Part shown: positions 15,983-24,050 of the stretch, piece by piece
Position numbering within the stretch: the stretch's first letter is position 1
Layout: each line of letters begins with the position of its first letter
Origin: an uncultured Steroidobacter sp.
Lineage (GTDB): Bacteria > Pseudomonadota > Gammaproteobacteria > Steroidobacterales > Steroidobacteraceae
DNA length: 54,144 nucleotides
Assembly (NCBI RefSeq): GCF_937958065.1
Contig: NZ_CALFXI010000106.1
Location: 1 to 54,144 of the forward strand
Direction: 5' to 3'
Program-made: the position numbers and the translations under genes
The notes under the pieces: generated by a model
What the model was told of the DNA's origin: nothing
What the model saw: only the letters and a program-made list of their open reading frames with translations
Database searches by the model: none

Positions 15983-17644
15983 TCAGGGCTGCACGACCGG
16001 CAGTGCGCGTCCGTCGAATTCGCCGGCGGGAACGTCGAGCCCGATGAGCTTCGCCAGCGTCGGCGCGAGATCCACCGTTTCCACGGCCACCGGCTGCTCG
16101 AAGCCAACGATGCCTTTCCACCAGAACACGAGCGGCACGCGACGGTCGTAACCCCAGGGCGAGCCGTGCGACGCGGTGTAATCCGTGTCCACGTTCCTGG
16201 GCAGCGAATAGAGGGAGATGTAGGGCTTCAGCAGCACCACCAGATCGCCCGAGCGCTGCGCATTGAAACTGGCCTTGGCGCGCTGGAGCAGCGTCCATTC
16301 ATCGACCGGCCCCGACGGTGCTTCGGCCGCGATCAGCTCTTCCTTCGTGAATACCGCGGCCACCTGCGGGTGATTGCGGTAGTGCTGAGCCGTGGCATGC
16401 AGCACGCCGGCACGACGATCCGCCGGGATCGCGGCATTCAAGTAAACATCGTTGGCGAATTCCAGGCCGCCGAGCAGCACGGGCTTGGGCAGACCGGGCA
16501 GTTGCTTCTGGATCGCGATGCTGACGTTCGCTGCCAGCAGGTTCGTATCCAATCGCGCCGCCTCGGTGACGCCGCGCTGTTTGTTTCTTTCCGTGGTGTC
16601 GATACCGCCATGATCTGCAGTCATTGCCACCACGTACGGAATGCCGGTCTTGTCCAGGCCGGCCAGCAGTCGCCCGATCGATTGATCGAGCGCGAGTTGC
16701 TGCGTGCACATCTCGGCACCTTCAGTGCCGTAGTAGTGGCCCGCGTAGTCGGTGCCTGAAAAGCTCACGGCGAGCAGATCGATGGAATGCTTGCCGCCGA
16801 GATTGAAGCTCTTCACCGCGGCGAGCGCGGCGTCGACGGTGAACGCGTCCAAGGCCGGCGTCGCGCGCCAGCGTTTGGAGTTCGCCGGAAGATTCTTCAG
16901 CGTGCCGATGGAGATTTCGTCGGTCACCTTCGTTTCACGCGATTTCGAGGCGCAGGCCGGCGGCAGCTTCAGCACCGAAGGTCGGCCGTACGACTTGCGC
17001 ACGTTCGCATTGACCTTGCCGCCGATCTCCTTGGGAATGCTGGATTCCTTGCCGGGATAAGTGACGAACCCGGCCTGGGTCCACCACAACGTGAGATCGG
17101 CGTGGTGACCGCCGAGCATCACCGCCGATCGATCCTTGCCGGCGATCGAGACCACCTGTGTGGTCGGGTCGCGCGCTTTCATGCGGTCGCCGAGCGTCGG
17201 CACCAGCAAAGCATCCGGGGAGATGACTGGTTTGTCGGCCGAGCTGCCCGCCGGGCCGGGTTTGTCGACGCAGTACACCGCAAATGTTTCTTTGCCGTTC
17301 ACGGTCCGCGGCAGCAACGGGTCCTGCCAGTCGTTCGCGATGATGCCGGTCCGTGCCGGGCGCATGCCGGTCAGAATGGTGGAGTGACCCGGGCAGGTTT
17401 CGGTCGCCGCATGGCTCTGGTGTCCTTTGGGGAACACGGCGCCGCTGGCCAGCCGCTTCAGCCCGGCTCGATACAGCGGGCGGTACTCGGTGAACACGTC
17501 GGCGGAGAACTGGTCGACGGCGATGGCGACGACGAGCTTGGGTTGCGGGGCTTCGGCTGCGTGCAGCGGAGCTGCGAAGAGAGATCCGACGAATACGCTG
17601 GCGGACAGGCAACGCGTGATTGCCGAGCGAAAGGGTGAATTCAT
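15983..17644 (-). CDS. PafA-like alkaline phosphatase superfamily protein, exported
   Basis: A 553-residue protein with a signal peptide (about 1-29, ending LHAAEA), then an alkaline-phosphatase-superfamily domain. It has a metal-binding Asp in VAIAVDQFSAD (about 44), the nucleophile Thr in ATETCPGHSTILTG, Asp/His ligands in MTADHGG and a final His in YTASHGSPWGYD. This fits the PafA/type I phosphodiesterase group, which hydrolyses phosphate mono- or diesters in the periplasm with Zn2+. It lies 147 bp downstream of xylD on the same strand, but a hairpin-rich spacer separates them, so membership in the xylose operon is doubtful. Confidence 0.88.
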   Translation of the reverse strand: MNSPFRSAITRCLSASVFVGSLFAAPLHAAEAPQPKLVVAIAVDQFSADVFTEYRPLYRAGLKRLASGAVFPKGHQSHAATETCPGHSTILTGMRPARTGIIANDWQDPLLPRTVNGKETFAVYCVDKPGPAGSSADKPVISPDALLVPTLGDRMKARDPTTQVVSIAGKDRSAVMLGGHHADLTLWWTQAGFVTYPGKESSIPKEIGGKVNANVRKSYGRPSVLKLPPACASKSRETKVTDEISIGTLKNLPANSKRWRATPALDAFTVDAALAAVKSFNLGGKHSIDLLAVSFSGTDYAGHYYGTEGAEMCTQQLALDQSIGRLLAGLDKTGIPYVVAMTADHGGIDTTERNKQRGVTEAARLDTNLLAANVSIAIQKQLPGLPKPVLLGGLEFANDVYLNAAIPADRRAGVLHATAQHYRNHPQVAAVFTKEELIAAEAPSGPVDEWTLLQRAKASFNAQRSGDLVVLLKPYISLYSLPRNVDTDYTASHGSPWGYDRRVPLVFWWKGIVGFEQPVAVETVDLAPTLAKLIGLDVPAGEFDGRALPVVQP

Positions 17645-17721
17645 GGATTGACGCGAATGGACCGGCGGCCCGGCATTCTACGGCGGGCGGTGCTCTGCGT
17701 CAGGTGAACGTAAATTAAGGC

Positions 17722-17792
17722 AGCGCCGCGAAGGCGGCGCTCTGGTCTGCCACTGCCTCGTCAGTCTTACAGGAGCCGCGGCGAGCGCGGCT
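17722..17792. repeat. Pair of GC-rich REP-like hairpins
   Basis: Two palindromes lie between xylD and the phosphatase gene: AGCGCCGC-GAAG-GCGGCGCT (17722-17741) and AGCCGCG-GCGAG-CGCGGCT (17774-17792, touching the xylD stop codon). Their shape resembles the extragenic GC-rich palindromes scattered in Xanthomonadales genomes. They may also attenuate transcription leaving xylD. Neither is followed by a T tract. Confidence 0.5.
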
Positions 17793-19563
17793 AATGATTG
17801 TGTCGCGGCGTCTTCCTGGCCACTTGCCGGTATTTCAGCGCCATCTCCATGACGCCACCGGTATCGAGCTGGCTGACGGTGGCGCGATACAGCTCTTGCC
17901 ACGGCGTCGCGCTTTCAGGCACCGGAGGAATGCCATCCCGCTTGCGGCGTTCGATCTCCTCATCCGACACCAGCATGTCACAGCGGGACTGATTCAGATC
18001 GATGCGAATGATGTCGCCGGTTCGCAGCCACGCGAGTCCGCCGCCAGCGGCACTTTCGGGCGAGGCATTGAGGATCGAGGGGCTGTCCGAAGTGCCGGAC
18101 TGCCGGCCGTCGCCAATGGTGGGCAAACTGGTGATGCCGCGCTTCAGCAACGCATCGGGCGGCTGCATGTTCACGACTTCTGCCGACCCGGGCCAGCCGA
18201 GAGGACCGGCACCGCGAATCACCAGTACGCTGCGCTCATCGATGTTCAGCGCCGGATCGTTGATGCGAGCCCGATAATCGTCGGAGCCGTCGAATACCAC
18301 CGCCCGGCCTTCGAACACGTTGTCGTGTCCTGCCTCGCCCAGATATCGACGACGGAAATCTTCGGTGATCACACTGGCTTTCAGGATCGCGAAGTCGAAC
18401 AGATTGCCGCTCAATACGACGAAGCCGGCGCGCTCGCGCAAGGGCTTGTCGTAGGTCGTGATCATCTCGCGGTCGCGGCTCGCGCGGCCTATGACGTTCT
18501 CTCCCAGCGTGCGACCGGTCACGGTCATCGCATCGGCGTGCAGCTTGCCCGCTGCGATCAATTCGTGCAGAACGGCGGGTACGCCGCCGGCCCGATGGAA
18601 TCGCTCGCCTAGATATTTCCCGGCAGGCTGCATGTTCAGGAGCAGCGGAATCTCATGCCCGTACCTGGTCCAATCCTGAGGATGCAGTTCCACGCCCGCG
18701 TGTCGTGCCATCGCAGTCAGATGCGGTTGCGCGTTGGTCGAACCGCCGAGCGCCGCGATCGCAGTGATGGCATTCAGGAACGATTCGCGCGTGAGAATCT
18801 TCGACGGACGCAAATCTTCGAACGCCATTTCGACCGCGCGACGACCGGTTTCATACGCCATCTGGCCACGCTCACGATACGGCGCGGGAATCGCGGCACA
18901 GCCCGGCAGTGACAGGCCGAGCGTTTCCGCAACGGCATTCATCGTCGACGCCGTGCCCATGCTGTTGCAGTGGCCGGGCGAGGGCGCCGACGCGGCGGCG
19001 GCATCGAGGAATTCCTGCTCGGTGATCTGACCGGCAGCGAGGCGCCGGCGGCTCTTCCAGATGACGGTGCCGGAGCCCACCAGCTCATCTTCGAACCAGC
19101 CGTCGAGCATCGGGCCGCCGGACAGCACGATCGCCGGGATGTCGACGGTCGATGCCGCCATCACGGCGGCTGGCGTGGTCTTGTCGCAGCCAGTCGTCAG
19201 CACGACCGCGTCGATCGGATAACCGTGCAGGATTTCAACCAGGCCGAGATAGGCGAGATTGCGATCGAGTGCGGCGGTCGGGCGACGGCAGTTCTCGAAG
19301 ATCGGATGCGTGGGAAATTCCATCGGAATGCCGCCGGCATCTCTGATGCCTTCCTTCACTCGCGTCGCCAGATCGACGTGGATGCGATTGCAGGGGGTGA
19401 GATCGCTGCCGCTCTGCGCGATGCCGATGATGGGCTTGCCGCTCATCAGCTCCTTCGGCGTCAGGCCGTAGTTCATGAAGCGCTCCAGGTAGAGCGCCAT
19501 CATGTCGATGTGATCGCGGGCGTCGAACCAATCCTGGGAACGGAAGCGGCGCTTAGCCGTCAT
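17791..19563 (-). CDS. xylD: D-xylonate dehydratase (IlvD/Edd family)
   Basis: A 590-residue enzyme of the IlvD/Edd dehydratase family, normal length for sugar-acid members. Fe-S and active-site motifs are present: TTGCDKTTPA, GPMLDGW, SPGHCNSMGTAST and ALGGSTNAQPH. In the Weimberg pathway it removes water from D-xylonate to give 2-keto-3-deoxy-D-xylonate. The assignment to xylonate rests on its place after xylX, xylB and xylC. The start (19563, MTAKRRF) lies inside the end of xylC by 11 bp; a much longer frame upstream is overlap with xylC, not coding. L-arabonate dehydratase is the main alternative. Confidence 0.9.
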   Translation of the reverse strand: MTAKRRFRSQDWFDARDHIDMMALYLERFMNYGLTPKELMSGKPIIGIAQSGSDLTPCNRIHVDLATRVKEGIRDAGGIPMEFPTHPIFENCRRPTAALDRNLAYLGLVEILHGYPIDAVVLTTGCDKTTPAAVMAASTVDIPAIVLSGGPMLDGWFEDELVGSGTVIWKSRRRLAAGQITEQEFLDAAAASAPSPGHCNSMGTASTMNAVAETLGLSLPGCAAIPAPYRERGQMAYETGRRAVEMAFEDLRPSKILTRESFLNAITAIAALGGSTNAQPHLTAMARHAGVELHPQDWTRYGHEIPLLLNMQPAGKYLGERFHRAGGVPAVLHELIAAGKLHADAMTVTGRTLGENVIGRASRDREMITTYDKPLRERAGFVVLSGNLFDFAILKASVITEDFRRRYLGEAGHDNVFEGRAVVFDGSDDYRARINDPALNIDERSVLVIRGAGPLGWPGSAEVVNMQPPDALLKRGITSLPTIGDGRQSGTSDSPSILNASPESAAGGGLAWLRTGDIIRIDLNQSRCDMLVSDEEIERRKRDGIPPVPESATPWQELYRATVSQLDTGGVMEMALKYRQVARKTPRHNH

Positions 19564-20422
19564 AACGAACCTCATTCGGAGCCATGCCGGGCGTGCCGAC
19601 GCGGGTCGCGAACAAGCCTCCAGCGAGCGGTTGCGCGGCGAGCTGTTCTTTCGACAAGCCCTTCCACGCCGTGGTGATGTACAGGGTGCGCAAGTCGCTG
19701 CCCCCGAAGGCAACCTTGGTGCAGTTGGCGACTGGCATTTCGATGGTTTGCAACAGCTCGCCGGTGGGCGCGAAGCGCTGCACGGCCCAGCCGCCGAACA
19801 GGCCGATCCACAAGCAGCCATCGGTGTCGATGGCCGGGCCATCCGGATAGGCGTCCGGCCGGTCGATGCGGGTGAAGATGCGGCGGTTGCTGAGCTCGCC
19901 GTCGTGCAGATCGAAGGCGTAGATGACTCGTTCCAGGGTGTCGACGTGATACAGCGTGCGGCCGTCGGGGCTGACCGTCGGACCGTTGGTGATCACGTAC
20001 TGTTCGTCGCAGCGTCGCAGGCCGCGCTCGTCGAAACGATACAACGAGCCGGTCGGCTGCGACTCGGCATTGTCCATGGAGCCGAACCACAAGCGGCCGG
20101 CGCTGTCGACGTAACCGTCGTTGAGTCGATTGCGCGGCTTGTCGGAGTCCACCCGGGTGATCGGGTCGAAACTGCCGCTGGCCGGATCGAAGCAATAGAG
20201 ACCGCTCTTCATGCCGGCGATGAAGCGGCCGTGCGTCGCTTTGACGACGAAGCCGACTTCCTCCGGCGCGGCCCACGAATCCAATGCGCTGCCGCGGGTG
20301 TCGAAACGATGGATCTGGCGGCCCTTGATGTCGACGAACCACACGGCCTGCTCCGGTGCGGACCAGAGCGGACCTTCACCCAGCTGGGCGCCGACGGCGC
20401 AGACGCAATCGACCTTGAGCAT
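19553..20422 (-). CDS. xylC: Xylono-lactonase, SMP-30/gluconolactonase family
   Basis: A 289-residue six-bladed beta-propeller of the SMP-30/LRE family. It has LGEGPLWSAPEQ (metal-binding Glu, about residue 17), NRLNDGYVDSAGRLWFGSM (Asn/Asp), GPTVSPDGRTLYHVDT and YPDGPAIDTDGCLWIGL. It hydrolyses a sugar 1,4-lactone to the acid, here D-xylonolactone produced by the adjacent XylB. The start at 20422 (MLKVDCV) fits the family's usual N terminus; an upstream ATG would add 28 unrelated residues. It overlaps xylD by 11 bp and is 28 bp from xylB. Confidence 0.88.
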   Translation of the reverse strand: MLKVDCVCAVGAQLGEGPLWSAPEQAVWFVDIKGRQIHRFDTRGSALDSWAAPEEVGFVVKATHGRFIAGMKSGLYCFDPASGSFDPITRVDSDKPRNRLNDGYVDSAGRLWFGSMDNAESQPTGSLYRFDERGLRRCDEQYVITNGPTVSPDGRTLYHVDTLERVIYAFDLHDGELSNRRIFTRIDRPDAYPDGPAIDTDGCLWIGLFGGWAVQRFAPTGELLQTIEMPVANCTKVAFGGSDLRTLYITTAWKGLSKEQLAAQPLAGGLFATRVGTPGMAPNEVRYDG

Positions 20423-20450
20423 TGCTAGTCCGTGAAATGAGTGCGCCGGT

Positions 20451-21215
20451 TTATCTCCAGCCGGCGTCGACGAAATATTCATGGGCCGTGCACATGCGCG
20501 CGTCATCCGATGACAGGAAGACGACCATGTTGGCCACGTCCTGCGGCTCCACGCGCGCCTTGAGGCATTGCTGGCCGAGCATGCGTGCCTCTTCGTCCGG
20601 CGTGTGCCACAACTTCATCTGACGCGGTGTGCGAACACCCCCGGGGACGACGCAGTTCACTCGAATGCCGAACGTTCCCAGGTCGCGAGCCAGTGCGCGG
20701 GTCAATCCTTCGATGCCGGCTTTCGCGGTCTGGTAGATGGACAGATCGGGCAGGGCGAGATGCCAGGATACCGAGCCGAGATTGATGATGGCGCCGCCGC
20801 CGGCCGCTTTCATGTCCTCGGCGGCAGCCTGCGCGCAGAACAGGAGGTGGCGCAGGTTCACGGCGATGCGATCGTCCCAGTACTTCTCGGTGATTTCCGG
20901 CAGCGTGTGACGGTCGTCATTGGCCGCGTTGTTCACCAGGATGTCGACGCCGCCATCCAGGTCGGCCCGAATGCGGGGAAAGATTTCCCGGATCGTGTCG
21001 ATGTTCTTCAGATCGCAGTGATAGTAGCGAGGCGGCGTGGCGCTGCCGGCCAGCCGCTGCTCGAGCTGTTTGGATTCGTCCTCGGCGATGTCGAGAAACG
21101 CCACGCGCGCGCCCTGGCGGACGAACGCTTCGACGATGGCTGCGCCGATGCCCGAGCCGCCGCCGGTGACGACGACACGTTTGTTACGAAGCGAGGGATA
21201 AACAGTGTGGGACAT
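20451..21215 (-). CDS. xylB: D-xylose 1-dehydrogenase (SDR)
   Basis: A 254-residue short-chain dehydrogenase very like Caulobacter XylB along its length, as I recall that sequence. It has an N-terminal YPSLRNKRVVVTGGGSGIG, VNNAANDDRH, AVNLRHLLFC, the catalytic SWHLALPDLSIYQTAKAG (Tyr and Lys), VVPGGVRTPRQ and a C-terminal HEYFVDAGWR. It oxidises D-xylose to D-xylono-1,4-lactone with NAD+, the first Weimberg step. It sits 18 bp downstream of xylX in the same operon. Specificity for xylose over L-arabinose is inferred from the family match and operon. Confidence 0.93.
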   Translation of the reverse strand: MSHTVYPSLRNKRVVVTGGGSGIGAAIVEAFVRQGARVAFLDIAEDESKQLEQRLAGSATPPRYYHCDLKNIDTIREIFPRIRADLDGGVDILVNNAANDDRHTLPEITEKYWDDRIAVNLRHLLFCAQAAAEDMKAAGGGAIINLGSVSWHLALPDLSIYQTAKAGIEGLTRALARDLGTFGIRVNCVVPGGVRTPRQMKLWHTPDEEARMLGQQCLKARVEPQDVANMVVFLSSDDARMCTAHEYFVDAGWR

Positions 21216-21233
21216 AAATGAGCTGAGATGAGC

Positions 21234-22391
21234 TTAAGTGGAGCGCTGGGCCAACAGGCCCCGGCTGGCAAGATTGCGCATCAGGTGACCGATGCCGTGG
21301 GACCACGGCGGCGCCTGGTCCGAAGTCGTGAGTTTGTTTTCCAGCGTGCCCAGATGGGGCGAGGACACGCGCACGATGTCGCCGATTTTGTGCGTGAAGC
21401 CGCGGCCGGGCACATCGCGATCGTCCGTGGGAGCAAACATGGTGCCGAGGAACAGTGCAAAGCCGTCCGGATACTGATGCTGGCTGAGGGTCTGTTCGAC
21501 CAGCTCCAGCGGATCGCGGCTGATCAACGACATCGAGCTGCTGCCTTCGAGCTTGTAGCCGTCCTCGCCTTCGACGGTCAGTGAGACCACGGTCTGGCGA
21601 ACATCGTCGATGCTGAACGTCGCGTCGAACATGCGAATGAACGGACCGATCGCGCACGACGCATTGTTGTCCTTCGCCTTGCCGAGCAGCAGCGCGCTGC
21701 GGCCCTCGATGTCGCGCAAATTCACATCGTTGCCGAGCGCAGCGCCGAGCGTGCGGCCTTGGGCATCGCATGCGAGCACGATCTCGGGCTCTGGATTGTT
21801 CCATTGCGATTCCTTGCGCACGCCGATCCAGTCTCCCCAGCCCACGGACGAGAGCACGGGAGACTTGGTGAACACTTCGGCATCCGGTCCGATGGCGACT
21901 TCCAGATACTGGGACCACAAGCCATCGGCGATCAGCGCTTCTTTCAAGCGGATCGCGGTGGCTGAACCGGGTTTGACGGAGCGGATGTCGGCGCCGACGC
22001 GCTCGCCCAGCGCATCGCGAATGGACTGAGCTTTGGCGTAGTCACCGCGGGCGCGTTCTTCGATCACTCGTTCCACCGCGGAAACCGCGAACGTCACGCC
22101 GCACGCCTTCACGCATTGCAGATCGACTGGCGCGAGCAAACGCGTTGGCGCAGACGCGCCGTCGTTGAAGGCGGCTGCGAGCCCCAATTGCTCGAGCGGG
22201 CCGAGATCGTCCCCGGCCGGGACGGTGCTATTCCAATGGTTGAGCAGGTCCGAAACGGTCGGTGCGGTTCGCGACACGTCTCGAACGCGACCGCGAGTGA
22301 TGACGACCGGAGTCGGCCCGGCAGCCGTGGCGATGCGGCCAACGAGCGTAGCCTCACGCCAGTCGGCCGGAAGATGGGCGAGTAATCTCAT
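21234..22391 (-). CDS. xylX: 2-keto-3-deoxy-D-xylonate dehydratase (FAH family)
   Basis: A 385-residue fumarylacetoacetate-hydrolase-family protein that closely follows Caulobacter XylX as I remember it: LLAPVDLQCVKACGVTFAVS, VIEERARGDY, WNNPEPEIVL, ALGNDVNLRDIEGRSALL, KAKDNNASCAIGPF, SSMSLISRDP and HQYPDGFALFLGTMFAP. It dehydrates 2-keto-3-deoxy-D-xylonate to 2-oxoglutarate semialdehyde. The enzyme for the last step (XylA, semialdehyde dehydrogenase) is not in the window and must lie elsewhere. Its start is 12 bp downstream of the transporter's stop. Confidence 0.93.
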   Translation of the reverse strand: MRLLAHLPADWREATLVGRIATAAGPTPVVITRGRVRDVSRTAPTVSDLLNHWNSTVPAGDDLGPLEQLGLAAAFNDGASAPTRLLAPVDLQCVKACGVTFAVSAVERVIEERARGDYAKAQSIRDALGERVGADIRSVKPGSATAIRLKEALIADGLWSQYLEVAIGPDAEVFTKSPVLSSVGWGDWIGVRKESQWNNPEPEIVLACDAQGRTLGAALGNDVNLRDIEGRSALLLGKAKDNNASCAIGPFIRMFDATFSIDDVRQTVVSLTVEGEDGYKLEGSSSMSLISRDPLELVEQTLSQHQYPDGFALFLGTMFAPTDDRDVPGRGFTHKIGDIVRVSSPHLGTLENKLTTSDQAPPWSHGIGHLMRNLASRGLLAQRST

Positions 22392-22403
22392 AAGTCGAAT
22401 CGA

Positions 22404-23888
22404 TCAGAGTGCGTTGGCAGTGCTGGTCTTGGCGGCGGCGCCGGTCAGGCCCTCGGGCTTGTCGGTCCACAGATGTTGAATCGCTTCCAGGCTGTGTCCC
22501 TTGGTCTCGGGCACGAAGCGCCAGACGAACAGGGCGGCGAGAATGCTCATCACGCCGTAGATCCAGTAGGAGAAGCCATGGTTGAACAGGGCGTTCAGGG
22601 TCGAGTTGCCGTCCAGGACCTTGAACGACCAGGACACGAACAGGTTCGCGATCCATTGCATGGCGACCGCGAGCGCCATGGCCTTGCCCTTGATGGCGTT
22701 CGGGAAGATTTCGGCGAGCAGCACCCACACCACCGGGCCCCACGACAGCGCGAAGCCGGCGATATAGGCAACCACCGCGATCAGCGCAGCGGTGCCGACG
22801 TTGTGACTGTTGAACAGGAAGCCCAGCGACAGCATCGAGACGGCCATCACCACGCCGCCCAGGATCAGCAGCGGCTTGCGCCCCCAGCGATCGACCGTGA
22901 CCAGCGCGACCAGGGTGAACACGATGTTCGCGACGCCCACGATGATGGTCTGCAGCAGCGCGCTGTCCGTCGACGCGCCCATGTTCTGGAACATCAGCGG
23001 CGCGTAGTACAGCACCGCGTTGATGCCGATGAACTGCTGGAATACGGACAGCATGATGCCCACGAACACCACCAGTGCGCCGAAAGCAAACAGTTTGCCG
23101 GTGCGCTCGTGCAGCGAGTCGTCGATCTCCTTCAGCACGACGCGCGCTTCGGTCTCGTTCGTCAAGCGTGACAAAACATTCCGCGCCTCGTCCATGCGGC
23201 CTTTCATCACCAGCCAGCGAGGCGTCTCCGGCACGAGCAGCAGCAGTCCGAAGAACAAAGCGGCGGGCAGGGCGGCCGACAGCAGCATGTAGCGCCAGCC
23301 GGTCGAGAGCACCCACTGGTCGTCACCCTGCGAGGCGATGAACCAGTTTACGAAGTACACCAGCGTCATGCCCACCACGATCGCGACTTGCTGATAAGTG
23401 ACGAGCTGGCCGCGCTGCTTGGGCGGAGCGATCTCGGCGATATACAACGGCGAGAGCATGGAGGCCACGCCGATGCCCACGCCGCCGAGGATGCGATACA
23501 GGATGAAGGCGGTCAGCGCTTCCGGACCGTCGCCGCCGACCCACAGAAAGCCGAATTCCGGATAAGCCGAGCCCGCCGAGGACAAGATGAACAGAATGGC
23601 CGAGACCAGCAGGCCGCCGCGTCGGCCGATCTTTTGTGACATGGGGCCGGCCAGCGCCGCGCCGATCACACAGCCGAGCAGGGCGCAGGAAATGGCCCAG
23701 CCCGACAGGCTGGCCGCGCTGGTTTCCGGCAGGCCGCGCGGATCGATGAAGTTGTGGTCGATGGCCCCGACCGCGCCGGAAATGACTGCCGTGTCGTAGC
23801 CGAACAGCAGTCCGCCGAGTGCGGCGACGAACGCAAGTCCACGCACCAGCGTGGGATTCAGCTCGGCGGTGGGAATCCCCTGTGACAT
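22404..23888 (-). CDS. D-xylose/H+ symporter-like MFS sugar porter
   Basis: A 494-residue protein with about 12 membrane helices. Sugar-porter signatures are GYDTAVISGAVG, RRGGLLVSA, YRILGGVGIGVAS, PETPRWLVMKGR, NAVLYYAPLMF, DRWGRKPLLI and FVPETKGHSLE. It is the promoter-proximal gene of the xylose operon, so D-xylose is the probable cargo, as for XylE-type porters. The start at 23888 (MSQGIPTAE) is preferred; an ATG at 23945 would add 19 residues with no family match. Its promoter at 23961-23989 contains the 14-bp palindromic operator. Confidence 0.92.
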   Translation of the reverse strand: MSQGIPTAELNPTLVRGLAFVAALGGLLFGYDTAVISGAVGAIDHNFIDPRGLPETSAASLSGWAISCALLGCVIGAALAGPMSQKIGRRGGLLVSAILFILSSAGSAYPEFGFLWVGGDGPEALTAFILYRILGGVGIGVASMLSPLYIAEIAPPKQRGQLVTYQQVAIVVGMTLVYFVNWFIASQGDDQWVLSTGWRYMLLSAALPAALFFGLLLLVPETPRWLVMKGRMDEARNVLSRLTNETEARVVLKEIDDSLHERTGKLFAFGALVVFVGIMLSVFQQFIGINAVLYYAPLMFQNMGASTDSALLQTIIVGVANIVFTLVALVTVDRWGRKPLLILGGVVMAVSMLSLGFLFNSHNVGTAALIAVVAYIAGFALSWGPVVWVLLAEIFPNAIKGKAMALAVAMQWIANLFVSWSFKVLDGNSTLNALFNHGFSYWIYGVMSILAALFVWRFVPETKGHSLEAIQHLWTDKPEGLTGAAAKTSTANAL

Positions 23889-23960
23889 AAATGGCGCCCC
23901 CTGGGATGACGCGTGTGAATGGATTGGCAATGCGAGGCTCTCCACGGCCTCATATCGATG

Positions 23961-23989
23961 AGCGTAGTGATAGCGCTATCAAAATTCAA
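23961..23989 (-). promoter_or_regulatory. Promoter of the xylose operon
   Basis: Read leftwards, TTGAAT (23984-23989) and TACGCT (23961-23966) are spaced by exactly 17 bp. The whole spacer is occupied by the 14-bp palindrome, so repressor binding would exclude RNA polymerase. The -10 match is moderate. Confidence 0.6.
23968..23981. promoter_or_regulatory. LacI-type operator (XylR site 1)
   Basis: TGATAGCGCTATCA is a perfect 14-bp palindrome with the central CG typical of LacI-family operators. It lies between the -35 and -10 boxes of the xylose operon and about 70 bp from the end of the LacI gene. It fits the pattern TGNTANCGNTANCA shared with sites at 25223 and 37136. Confidence 0.8.
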
Positions 23990-24050
23990 GCGCGGACTGG
24001 CCCGACGCAAGACAGGGCTATGGAGGGGACCCGCGCTCCGTAGCGCGGAA

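Noticed and set aside
15983..17644. Including the PafA-like phosphatase in the xylose operon
   Set aside because: Same strand, but 147 bp away with two hairpins between, and no role in xylose breakdown.
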